In this document: positions 18,640 to 27,100 of the stretch, in pieces | How positions within the stretch are numbered: position 1 is the first letter of the stretch | Layout: the number at the start of each line of letters is the position of its first letter | NCBI RefSeq assembly: GCF_028622875.1 | Contig: NZ_CP117709.1 | Coordinates: 3,224,001-3,288,000 of the forward strand | DNA length: 64,000 nt | Direction of reading: 5' to 3' | From: Streptomyces sp. MMBL 11-1 | Lineage (GTDB): Bacteria > Actinomycetota > Actinomycetes > Streptomycetales > Streptomycetaceae | The notes under the pieces: generated by a model | What the model was told of the DNA's origin: nothing | What the model saw: only the letters and a program-made list of their open reading frames with translations | Databases searched by the model: none | Translations under genes and position numbers: made by a program

Positions 18640-19311
18640 ATGGCGCAGGGCGAGGTGCTCGCGTTCGAGGACTACGTACGCACACGACAGGAGGCGCTGC
18701 TGCGCAGCGCGCGCCGTCTGGTTCCCGACCCGGTGGATGCCCAGGACCTGCTGCAGACCGCCCTGGCGCGCACCTACGGCCGCTGGGACGGCATCGCCGA
18801 CAAGTCCCTGGCCGACGCCTATCTGCGCCGCGTCATGATCAACACCCGTACGGAGTGGTGGCGGGCGCGCAAGCTCGAAGAGGTCCCGACCGAGCAGCTG
18901 CCCGACGCGAGTGTCGAGGACGGCAGCGAGCAGCACGCCGACCGCGCCCTGCTGATGGACATCCTGGGCATTCTGGCTCCCAAGCAGCGCAGCGTCGTCG
19001 TGCTGCGACACTGGGAGCAGATGAGCACGGAGGAGACGGCCGCGGCGCTCGGCATGTCGGCCGGTACGGTCAAGAGCACGCTGCACCGGGCCCTGGCACG
19101 ACTGCGCCAGGAGCTGGAGAGCCGTGAGCTGGTCAGCCGCGAGGCGGTCGCCCGGGAGACCGGGAGCCACCGGGGCGCGGCGCCGGCCACCTCCACCCGT
19201 GTCCCCGCACAGCGGTCGCCCGTGACGACGGTGCCGGGGGCGAGGGCACACACACCGGCGCAGCGGAACGGGCGTCACGACGAGCGGGGGATGGAGCGGT
19301 GCGCGGCCTGA
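18640..19311 (+). CDS. sigE: ECF RNA polymerase sigma factor SigE
   Basis: Directs transcription of the cell-envelope stress regulon. Sigma region 2 lies at about 8-75 (LVPDPVDAQDLLQTALARTY, INTRTEWWRARK), and region 4 at about 105-165 (LAPKQRSVVVLRHWEQMS, AGTVKSTLHRALARLR). The 223 aa exceed the roughly 176 aa of S. coelicolor SigE because of a low-complexity C-terminal tail after residue 170. The ATG is preceded by GGAGG at 8 nt. It is the first gene of sigE-cseA-cseB-cseC, the order known from S. coelicolor. No anti-sigma gene is present; the known control is at the level of transcription by CseB/CseC. Confidence 0.95.
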   Translation: MAQGEVLAFEDYVRTRQEALLRSARRLVPDPVDAQDLLQTALARTYGRWDGIADKSLADAYLRRVMINTRTEWWRARKLEEVPTEQLPDASVEDGSEQHADRALLMDILGILAPKQRSVVVLRHWEQMSTEETAAALGMSAGTVKSTLHRALARLRQELESRELVSREAVARETGSHRGAAPATSTRVPAQRSPVTTVPGARAHTPAQRNGRHDERGMERCAA

Positions 19312-20165
19312 GCGGCAGCAGCGGCGGCGGGGGCGGCTTCGGGGACGTGTCCCCGGGCGGCCCTTCCGGGAGCGGCCCTGCCTCAAGTGATCCCTCCTTG
19401 AGCGGCCGCTCCCCGAGGGGTTCCGGGGGCTCGGACGACGGGGACGCCCCGGGCAGATCAGGCCGGGGCCGGGGGCTCCGGAGCGGTATGGCGGCGAGTG
19501 GCACGGCCTTGGCCGGACTCGTCGCCTTCGGGCTGTTCGGCGTCGGCTGCACCACCGGCGGCACCGGCACCCGGGACGAGGGCCCCGCCGGCAGTCAGCC
19601 GGTCGCCCAGATCACCCCCCATGCCAGCCCTTCCGGCACGACCCCGCCCGTCAGGCGGGTCGACGCCGTGCGGCTCCTCAAGGGCGACCCCAAGGTGGGC
19701 GAGCAGGTCAGGGACGGGCTCAAGCCCTGCGCGGGCAAGGCCTATCCGGTCGACACCTCCTACGGGTCGATGACGGGCGGCCGGACCGCCGACGTGGTGG
19801 TCAACGTGATGAGCTGCGCCGACTCGGTGGGCGTCGGAACGTACGTGTACCGGGCGGACGACGACGGCTCGTACGAGAACGTCTTCGTGGCCGAGGTCCC
19901 CGCCGTCTACGGAACGATCGACCGGGGCGACCTGGTGGTGACGACCCAGGTCTACGGGTCGAAGGATCCGCTGGCGTACCCGTCGGGCTCGGAGGTGGTC
20001 ACCTACCGTTGGGCGAGCGACCGGTTCACCGAGCACGACCGGGTGCACAACGACTTCAGCCGTGCCGTCGAGGGCACGGACGGCGATCTGCCGGTGCAGT
20101 CCGAGCCGGTGGAGCCGGTGGAACCGGTTCCGTCGGACACGCCGGTGGAGCAGGGCAGGAATTGA
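19299..20165 (+). CDS. cseA: Envelope stress lipoprotein CseA
   Basis: A lipoprotein that damps the SigE response from outside the membrane. The lipobox is LFGVGC, just after the hydrophobic segment ALAGLVAFGLFGVG. The C-terminal domain (about 115-270) has two cysteines (KPCAGKAY, VMSCADSV). The start is uncertain. GTG 19299 overlaps the end of sigE and has GGGGGA upstream, but the reading frame then crosses a strong hairpin (19368-19413). ATG 19488 avoids the hairpin yet leaves no positive N-region before the lipobox. The acidic/Pro tail (EPVEPVEPVPSD) and stop run into a repeat array. Confidence 0.88.
   Translation: MRGLSGSSGGGGGFGDVSPGGPSGSGPASSDPSLSGRSPRGSGGSDDGDAPGRSGRGRGLRSGMAASGTALAGLVAFGLFGVGCTTGGTGTRDEGPAGSQPVAQITPHASPSGTTPPVRRVDAVRLLKGDPKVGEQVRDGLKPCAGKAYPVDTSYGSMTGGRTADVVVNVMSCADSVGVGTYVYRADDDGSYENVFVAEVPAVYGTIDRGDLVVTTQVYGSKDPLAYPSGSEVVTYRWASDRFTEHDRVHNDFSRAVEGTDGDLPVQSEPVEPVEPVPSDTPVEQGRN
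19368..19413 (+). terminator. Hairpin between sigE and the CseA mature region (attenuator)
   Basis: GGGAGCGGCC (19368-19377) pairs with GGCCGCTCCC (19404-19413), and inside it CTCAAG (19382-19387) pairs with CTTGAG (19397-19402). It lies about 57 bp past the sigE stop. In S. coelicolor most transcripts are reported to end just after sigE; this is the likely structural equivalent. Confidence 0.7.
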
Positions 20166-20275
20166 GACCGGACAGGAACGACGTCGACCGGTGGAACAGG
20201 ACAGGAACGACGTCGTACCGGTGGATCCGGGGCAGGAACGAAGCCGTGCCGGTGGAACCGGGCAGGAACCGAAAG
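20143..20275 (+). repeat. About 30-bp imperfect tandem array between cseA and cseB
   Basis: The unit is CAGGAACGACGTCG followed by ACCGGTGGA and a few bases. CAGGAA occurs at 20157, 20174, 20203, 20234 and 20264; CCGGTGGA at 20143, 20189, 20219 and 20250. The array starts inside the cseA 3' end, includes its stop codon and ends about 15 bp before the cseB start. Confidence 0.85.
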
Positions 20276-20289
20276 CGAGAAGCAGCCCC

Positions 20290-21003
20290 ATGGCCGAGAC
20301 CCACGTCCTCTTCGTCGAGGACGACGACGTCATCCGCGAGGCCACCCAGCTGGCTCTGGAGCGGGTCGGCTTCACGGTCACCGCGATGCCCGACGGACTC
20401 TCCGGTCTGGAGGCGTTCCGGGCCGACCGGCCGGACATCGCCCTGCTCGACGTGATGGTGCCGGGCCTGGACGGGGTGAGCCTGTGCCGCCGTATCCGGG
20501 ACGAGTCGACCGTCCCGGTGATCATGCTCTCCGCGCGGGCCGACTCGATCGATGTGGTGCTGGGCCTGGAGGCCGGGGCGGACGACTACGTCACCAAACC
20601 CTTCGACGGCGCGGTCCTGGTCGCCCGCATCCGGGCGGTGCTGCGCCGCTTCGGTCACGCGGCCGGGCCGGACGGGCCGGGCCAGGGCGGGGCGGACGGG
20701 GACGCCGAGGCGTTCGGCGGGGTGCTGGTCTTCGGCGATCTCGAGGTCGACACGGACGGTATGGAGGTGCGGCGCGCCGGTGAGCAGGTGGCGCTGACGC
20801 CCACCGAGATGCGGCTGCTGCTGGAGTTCTCGTCCGCGCCGGGCACCGTCCTGTCCCGCGACAAGCTCCTGGAGCGGGTCTGGGACTACGGCTGGGGCGG
20901 CGACACCCGGGTCGTGGACGTCCACGTCCAGCGGCTGCGCACCAAGATCGGGCAGGACCGGATCGACACGGTCCGCGGCTTCGGCTACAAGCTGCGCGGA
21001 TGA
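20290..21003 (+). CDS. cseB: Response regulator CseB
   Basis: An OmpR/PhoB-type regulator that activates the sigE promoter when phosphorylated by CseC. The 237 aa comprise a receiver domain (1-120) with acidic pocket EDDD, phosphoacceptor Asp54 (LLDVMVPGLDG) and Lys in VTKPFD, a Gly/Asp-rich linker (about 122-142), and a winged-helix domain (about 145-237) with LTPTEMRLLLEF and VDVHVQRLRTKIG. The ATG at 20290 lacks a strong ribosome site (AAGCGAGAAGCAGCCCC), being set in the repeat array. cseC begins 38 bp downstream. Confidence 0.96.
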   Translation: MAETHVLFVEDDDVIREATQLALERVGFTVTAMPDGLSGLEAFRADRPDIALLDVMVPGLDGVSLCRRIRDESTVPVIMLSARADSIDVVLGLEAGADDYVTKPFDGAVLVARIRAVLRRFGHAAGPDGPGQGGADGDAEAFGGVLVFGDLEVDTDGMEVRRAGEQVALTPTEMRLLLEFSSAPGTVLSRDKLLERVWDYGWGGDTRVVDVHVQRLRTKIGQDRIDTVRGFGYKLRG

Positions 21004-21040
21004 GGCGGCCCGCGAGGACGGATCGGCCGGTGGGACGCGC

Positions 21041-22378
21041 GTGAAGCGACTGGCCCTGCGGACCGGAGTCCGCTGGAAGATCAGCATCGCCATCGCGGCG
21101 GTCGGCGCGCTCGTCGCGGTGGCGCTGAGCCTCGTGGTGCACAACGCGGCCCGCGTCTCGATGATCGAGAACGCCCGCGAGGTGCAGCTGGAGCGGCTGC
21201 TGGGCGCCCAACGCTTCTACGAGGCGACGAACATGCAGAAGGGCGGGCCGAAGTTCGGGGCGAAGCTCAACGACCCGACGATCCCGCCGAGCCTGCGCGA
21301 CGAGGTCCGCAAGAACCGGCGGGCCACCCATGTGACGCAGCGCCCCGACGGGGTCCCCGAGGTCTGGGCGGCGGTACCCCTGGCGGGCGGGGACGTGCTC
21401 TCGCTGCACTCCCGGTTCGCGGACCGCTCCGCCACGATCATGGACGATCTGGACCGGGCCCTGCTCATCGGCTCGGTCTCGGTGGTCTTCGGCGGCTGCG
21501 CGCTCGGGGTCCTCATCGGCGGCCAGCTCTCGCGCCGGCTGCGCAAGGCGGCGGCAGCAGCGGGCCGGGTCGCCGAGGGGCAGACGGATGTGCGGGTCAG
21601 GGAGGCCGTCGGCGGGGTCGTCCGCGACGAGACCGACGAACTGGCGCGGGCGGTCGACGCGCTGACCGACGCGCTGAACGAGCGGATCGAGGCGGAGCGC
21701 CGGGTCACCGCGGACATCGCCCATGAGCTGCGTACGCCGGTGACCGGGCTGCTCACGGCGGCCGAGCTGCTGCCGCCGGGCCGCCCCACCGAGCTGGTAC
21801 GGGACCGGGCGCAGGCGATGCGGACGCTGGTCGAGGACGTGCTGGAGGTGGCCCGCCTGGACAGCGCCTCGGAGCGGGCGGAGCTCCAGGAGCTGCCGCT
21901 CGGCGAGTTCGTCAGCCGTCGGATCGGGCTGCTGAACCCCGAGGTGACCGTGCGGGTGGTGCACGAGTCGTGGGTCTCCACCGATCCGCGCCGGCTGGAG
22001 CGCATCCTCGGCAATCTGCTGGGGAACGCGGCCAAGCACGGCTCGACCCCGGTGGAGGTCACGGTCGAGGGCCGGGTGGTGCGGGTCCGGGACCACGGTC
22101 CGGGGTTCCCGGAGGAGCTGCTGCGGGACGGGCCGAGCCGGTTCCGTACCGGAAGCATGGACCGGGCCGGGCACGGGCACGGTCTCGGCCTGACGATCGC
22201 GGCGGGCCAGGCGAGGGTGCTGGGGGCCCGGCTGACCTTCCGCAACGCGGCGCCCTCGGGCGCGGCGGAGGGCACGGGCGGGGCGATCGCGGTGCTGTGG
22301 CTGCCGGAGCACGCGCCGACGGTCACCGGGAGCTTCCCGGTGCTGCGGATGGTGGACCAGCGGCACACGTCGGAGTGA
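21041..22378 (+). CDS. cseC: Sensor histidine kinase CseC
   Basis: Membrane sensor of envelope damage that phosphorylates CseB; 445 aa. TM1 is at about 15-36 (ISIAIAAVGALVAVALSLVV), an extracytoplasmic loop of about 100 residues follows, and TM2 is at about 147-168 (LLIGSVSVVFGGCALGVLIG). HAMP follows, then the phospho-His box DIAHELRTPVTG, the N box (LGNLLGNAAKHG), G1 (VRDHGPGFPEE) and G2 (GHGHGLGLTI). The start is GTG 21041. Paired hairpins follow the gene, which is convergent with the M23 peptidase gene. Confidence 0.96.
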   Translation: MKRLALRTGVRWKISIAIAAVGALVAVALSLVVHNAARVSMIENAREVQLERLLGAQRFYEATNMQKGGPKFGAKLNDPTIPPSLRDEVRKNRRATHVTQRPDGVPEVWAAVPLAGGDVLSLHSRFADRSATIMDDLDRALLIGSVSVVFGGCALGVLIGGQLSRRLRKAAAAAGRVAEGQTDVRVREAVGGVVRDETDELARAVDALTDALNERIEAERRVTADIAHELRTPVTGLLTAAELLPPGRPTELVRDRAQAMRTLVEDVLEVARLDSASERAELQELPLGEFVSRRIGLLNPEVTVRVVHESWVSTDPRRLERILGNLLGNAAKHGSTPVEVTVEGRVVRVRDHGPGFPEELLRDGPSRFRTGSMDRAGHGHGLGLTIAAGQARVLGARLTFRNAAPSGAAEGTGGAIAVLWLPEHAPTVTGSFPVLRMVDQRHTSE

Positions 22379-22405
22379 GCCGAGGGCCTGCCGGGCGGGG
22401 CAACG

Positions 22406-22487
22406 CCGACGGCGACCCCGAGGAGTGAGCCGTGAGGCTGTCCTCGACGTCGCCGTCGGTCGGGTGACCCGGGCGCACGCCCCGGGT
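22406..22487. terminator. Hairpins between cseC and the M23 peptidase gene
   Basis: CCGACGGCGAC (22406-22416) pairs with GTCGCCGTCGG (22449-22459). A second stem is ACCCGGG/CCCGGGT (22467-22473 with 22481-22487). They lie in the 237-bp gap between convergent genes, which otherwise shows nothing. Confidence 0.6.
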
Positions 22488-22615
22488 ACCGGGGTGTAGC
22501 GGGTCCACTGAACGCTCTTCGGTTGTGCCGCGCGGCTGCCGGGCTCCGGCCGCTGCCATGCTCCGGCCACTGCCGGGTTACGGCGGGACCGCGCGGTCAG
22601 GGGGTGTCCGGTGGA

Positions 22616-23332
22616 TCAGATGGAGACGTGCACCGAGCGGAGGAACGCGGCCGGGTTCAGCGCCGAGCCGTAGTTCGGGGTGGTGCGGATCTCGAAGTGC
22701 AGGTGCGGGCCGCTGGAGTTTCCGGTGTTGCCGGACAGGGCGATCTTCTGGCCCGTCTTCACGGTCTGGCCGACCTTCACGTTGACCTTCGACAGGTGCG
22801 CGTACTGCGAGTACTTGCCGTTGGCGTGCTTGACCACGACGGCGTTGCCGTACGCGGGGCCGTCGCCGGCGCCGTTCGGGCCGGCCTTCACGACGGTGCC
22901 CTTGTGGACAGCCACGACGTCGGTGCCGACCGGCACGGCGAAGTCCTGGCCGGAGTGCTTGGCGGCCCAGCGGGCGCCGCCGGTGCCGTAGCTGGCGCTC
23001 AGCGTGTACTTCTTGACCGGGGACTTCCAGGAGGCGGCGTTCTTCTTCGCGGCCTTCTTCTTGTCCTCGGCCTTCTTCTTCGCGTCGGAGGCCTTCTTCG
23101 CGGACGCCTTCTTGGCTGCCTCGGCGGCCTTGCCCTGCGCGGTCGCCTGCTGGGCGACCGAGTCGGCGGCCGCGGCGGCGGCGAGGGGAGCGGCAGCGGC
23201 TTCACCGCCGCTGGACGCGAACGCCGATCCGGCACCCAGCACCACGGACGCCCCCAGGCCGGCGGCCAGGACGGCGCCACGGACGCGGAAGGCGGACGGG
23301 CGGATGGAGTGCTGGTTCGTTGCGCGCTTCAT
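22616..23332 (-). CDS. Secreted M23 family metallopeptidase
   Basis: A zinc endopeptidase of the LytM/lysostaphin type acting on peptidoglycan; 238 aa. The signal peptide has a basic start (MKRATNQHSIRPSAFRVRG), then AVLAAGLGASVVLGAGSAFA. A Lys/Ala-rich, probably helical stalk follows (about 60-98, with KKKAEDKKKAAKK). The peptidase domain (about 105-238) carries the zinc ligands in HSGQDFAVP (H-x3-D) and HLHFEI. All catalytic residues seem present. The ATG at 23332 follows GGAGG at 10 nt. Its location beside sigE-cse suggests wall remodelling under stress, but that is inference. Confidence 0.93.
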   Translation of the reverse strand: MKRATNQHSIRPSAFRVRGAVLAAGLGASVVLGAGSAFASSGGEAAAAPLAAAAAADSVAQQATAQGKAAEAAKKASAKKASDAKKKAEDKKKAAKKNAASWKSPVKKYTLSASYGTGGARWAAKHSGQDFAVPVGTDVVAVHKGTVVKAGPNGAGDGPAYGNAVVVKHANGKYSQYAHLSKVNVKVGQTVKTGQKIALSGNTGNSSGPHLHFEIRTTPNYGSALNPAAFLRSVHVSI

Positions 23333-23789
23333 ACGAGGAAGTCCTCCGAAGGTGAGTGGACCCGGCGTGCTGTCCGGGCTTGCTCCACCTTGGTAACCCG
23401 CACCCCCGCCGGTGCTCAAACACCCCATCTACGAAGAAAAGCCGTAGAGGGGGCCGGGGGAATTCATCGCGCTTGCCCCCGGCGGAGGAGCCGGCCCGGG
23501 CCGCGAAATCCTTCGGACGGAAGACGTTTAACGCCTGCTCCATGGGCGCTTTTCCGGACATGGCACCGCGAAAGGGCCGTATCGCCCATGGCCTCGGAAC
23601 GACCCGCAGCCGCAGGGCCTTAGGTCCCGCGGCCGATCACGGCCCCCTCCCCTAGCCCGGGTAGTAGGCCTGTTTCGGCCTGTGCGCCTTGTCACCGCCG
23701 GTGGGACCCAGGTCCGTCCGATTCGGGACCTTCGGCCCGCTGCTTCACTACGCTGACGGGAAAGCGGCATCGCACCCCCGGGGGACCCC
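23333..23789. other. 457-bp divergent intergenic region
   Basis: Holds the 5' regions of the M23 peptidase gene (left) and the trypco2 gene (right). I see a -10-like TACGCT at 23749-23754, 35 nt before the trypco2 start, and a small hairpin GGCC-tgtttc-GGCC near 23668. I found no c-di-AMP (ydaO) riboswitch core in front of the peptidase gene, although such riboswitches often precede wall hydrolases. No further gene is evident. Confidence 0.5.
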
Positions 23790-24146
23790 ATGACGGCCGA
23801 GAACACCCACGCGCTGGACGGCATCGAGCTCGCCGATGCCGTCGCGTCCATCCGCGACCAGCTCATCGAAGCGGCGACCCGGGCCACGGACCACCCGGTC
23901 TCCTTCGCGGTCGGCGACATCCAGATGGAGTTCACCCTCGAACTGCGCCGGGAGGCCAAGGCGGGCGGCAAGGTGAAGGCCTGGGTGGTCGAGGCGGGCG
24001 CGGACGCGGCCCGCGCCACGGGCCGCACGCACAAGGTGGCCTTCACCCTGACCCCGCGCAACGCCGCGACGGGCGAGGCGTGGGAGATCGGGACGGAGGA
24101 CGACGGGTCGACGGCGGGGTTCGGTGACGGGGCGGCGCGGCCGTGA
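23790..24146 (+). CDS. Trypco2 family protein (trypsin-co-occurring domain 2)
   Basis: A 118-aa small protein whose segments ELADAVASIRDQLIEAA, FAVGDIQMEFTLELRREAKA and WVVEAGAD...THKVAFTLTP match the trypco2 domain, defined by its habit of neighbouring trypsin-like STAND proteins. It is probably an adaptor or sensor partner of the next gene product. It is mostly one alpha helix followed by an antiparallel beta sheet; there is no signal or TM segment. The ATG has GGGGGA upstream. Its TGA overlaps the GTG start of the NACHT gene (24143-24146), so the two are made together. Confidence 0.85.
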   Translation: MTAENTHALDGIELADAVASIRDQLIEAATRATDHPVSFAVGDIQMEFTLELRREAKAGGKVKAWVVEAGADAARATGRTHKVAFTLTPRNAATGEAWEIGTEDDGSTAGFGDGAARP

Positions 24147-27100
24147 GCACGGTGGCGCCGGGCGACCGCACGGTGGTCGTCTCCGGAATCCAGCAGGGCA
24201 GCGGCGTGCTGCTCACCGACCGGCTGGTCCTGACCTGCGCCCATGTGGTCAAGTCCGGGGCCGTCCTGATCGCCCACCCCGCCCTCCCGGACCGCGTACG
24301 GGCCACCGTCGCCTGGATCGACTACCGCCTGGACGTGGCGCTCCTCCAGGCCATCGAGCCGGTGTGGCCCGTTCCTCCCGTACGGCTCGGCGTGGTCGAC
24401 ACCCGCCAGGCGATACCGGGGTGCGAGATCACCGGCTTCCCGCGCGTCCAGCGCTACGGCCGCGACCAGCGTCTGGAGGCGGACCAGTACACGGCGACGG
24501 TGCTGCCCCTGGCGGGCCGGGTCCGCGACCTGCTGGTCTGCGATCTGGACGGGCCGCCCGCCCCGCACCCGGACGACCAGCCGGCCGCGCTGTCCGGGCT
24601 CTCCGGCGGCCCCGTCTTCATGGGGGACGTGCTCCTGGGCGTCGCCCGGCAGGTCCCGCGGCAGCGCGACGGCCGCCGGGTCGAGTGCGTCCCGCTCGCC
24701 CCCGTCCTGGCGGCCAGACCCTTCCGCCTCGTCTACCGGCGGACCGGAATCGACCTGCGCCAGGAACGCGTCCACGGCAGCTTCCCGCGCGACCTGCGCT
24801 ACGAGGCGGAGTACGCGCAGGCGCTCGGCGTCGCCTACCGCCGTACGAAGATCTTCGGCCTGGACGAGCTGAGCCGGCACGACGCCGAGTGGGACCTGGA
24901 CACCGCCTACCTCAGCCTGGAGGCCCAGGCGCAGGACCGCGCCGTTCCCGGCCCGCCCGCCGCCCACGCCCCGCCCCTCCCCCAGCGCGTCGACGCCCTC
25001 CTCGCCGACCGGCCCCGGGTCCTGCTGCGCGGCGAGGCGGGCGCCGGCAAGACGACGCTGCTGTGGTGGCTGGCCGCCCACGCCTCGGCCCGGACCCTGG
25101 CCGACGCGCTGGCCCCGCTGAACGGCCTGATCCCCTTCGTGGTGCCCCTGCGCACGCTGCGCGCCCGCGGCGGTACGTTCCCGGGCCCGGCGGAGCTGTC
25201 GGGTGCGGCGGGTCTGGTGATCGACGCGGCCCCGGAGGGCTGGGCGGGCCGGGTCCTGGAGTCCGGGCGGGCGCTCCTGCTGGTGGACGGCCTGGACGAG
25301 GTGCCGCCGGAGGACCGCGAGCAGGCGCACACCTGGCTCGCGCAGCTGCTGGCCCGCTACCCGGACACCCGGTGCGTCGCGACCGTACGCCCGCTCGCCG
25401 TCGAGCCGGACTGGCTGCGCTCCGAAGGCTTCGCGGAGTTACGTCTGCTGCCGATGCGGAACGAGGACATCCAGGCGTTCGTGGCCTCCTGGCACCGGGC
25501 CGCCCTGCTGTCGGAGCCGGACGACCGCGCCCGGCTGGACGAACTCGAGCACGGCCTGTCCCGCCAGTTCGACCAGAACGCCACGCTCCGGGACCTGGCC
25601 CGTACGCCGTTGCTCTGCGCGGTGGTCTGCGCCCTGCACCGCAGCCGCGACGGATTCCTCCCGGAGACCCGCTGGCAGCTGTACCGCTCGGCGCTGGAGA
25701 TGCTGCTGGGCCACCGCGACCGCCGCCGCCGGATCGGTGAACCGGAGGGCATCGAGCTGGACGTCGAGGAATCCACCCAGCTCCTCCAGCGGATCGCGGT
25801 GTGGCTGGTCCGGGAGGGCCAGTCGGAGTTCACCCGCGAGCAGGCGCTGCGCCAACTCGGCCGTGCGCTGGCGGGGATGGAACGGGTGCGGGCCCAGGGC
25901 CCGCCGGAGAGGATCCTGACCCACCTGCTCAACCGCAGCGGTCTGCTTCAGGAACGCACCGACGACACCTACCAGTTCATCCACCGCACCTTCCAGGACT
26001 ACCTGGCCGCGAAGGAACTCGTCGAGGACGAGCACCTCAACGAGCTGCTGCGGCACGCGGACGAGGAGTCCTGGCAGGACGTGATCCTGCTGGCGGCGGG
26101 GCATTGCGGCAGGCGCGAACTCGCGCTGCTGGTGGACGGGTTGCTGGACGCGGGGCTGAAGCAAGCGGAGGTCTCCGTCGAGCGGAGCACCCTCCATGTC
26201 CTCGCGGCGCTGTGCGAGCAACACGCGACCTGGCTGGACGGCGCGGTACGGGACCGGGTCCACCACAGTACGGCGGCGCTTTTCCCGCCCGCCGACGCGG
26301 ACCAGGCGGCCGTCCTGTCCCGGCTCGGGGCGGCGGCCCTGGACCACCTGCCGGACCCGGAGAGCGTGCCGGCGGACAGCCCGGGCGCCCATCACGTATT
26401 CCGCCTGCTCCGCCACATCGGCGGCGCCGAGGCCATCCGGCACGTCCGCGCGTGGCTCACCGCGCACCCCGCGCTGTTCAGCGACTGCGCCGCCCTGTGG
26501 AGCACCTTTCCACCGGAGGCCTACGCCCGTGAGGTCCTCGCCCGTCACGACCTCTCGAAACGCTTCGTGCTCGTCGACCGGGGCCGACTCGACGCCCTGC
26601 CCCACCTGCCGTCCGTGGAACAACTCGTCCTGTTCGGTGATCTGACCGATGAGGAGGTGCGCCCCGCCCTGGCCGGGACCCGTCTGAGGCGTCTGCGTCT
26701 CCACGCGAACTCCCTGTTCGCGGACGTCTCCCTGGTGGGCTCCCAGGCGGACACGCTCCGCTACCTCGGTCTCATCCAATGTCCCGCGGTCGAGGACCTG
26801 ACGCCGCTCGGCGCGTTGCCCTCCCTCACCGATCTCGCGGTGGACCTGGTACATCGATCGGCCGGTCTGCTCGCTCCCGTGGCGGACGTGCCCGGCCTCA
26901 CCTACCTGAACGTCGCCGGATTCGACCCGGCCGAGTGGGACGAGCTGCCGGTCCTCCCGGGCCTGGCGCAGCTCTGCGTCAGCAGTGACCAGCCCCTGTC
27001 CGTGCGGGGGCTCGGGGCCTGGAAGTCGCTCACCGCGCTGCGTGTCACGGAGGTCGCGTCACTCGGCGACATGCTGGCGGAACTCCGTGCGAACCCCCAC

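Noticed and set aside
22616..23428. ydaO-type c-di-AMP riboswitch in front of the M23 peptidase gene
   Set aside because: DisA is nearby and such riboswitches often precede wall hydrolases, but I could not find the conserved core in the 5' region.
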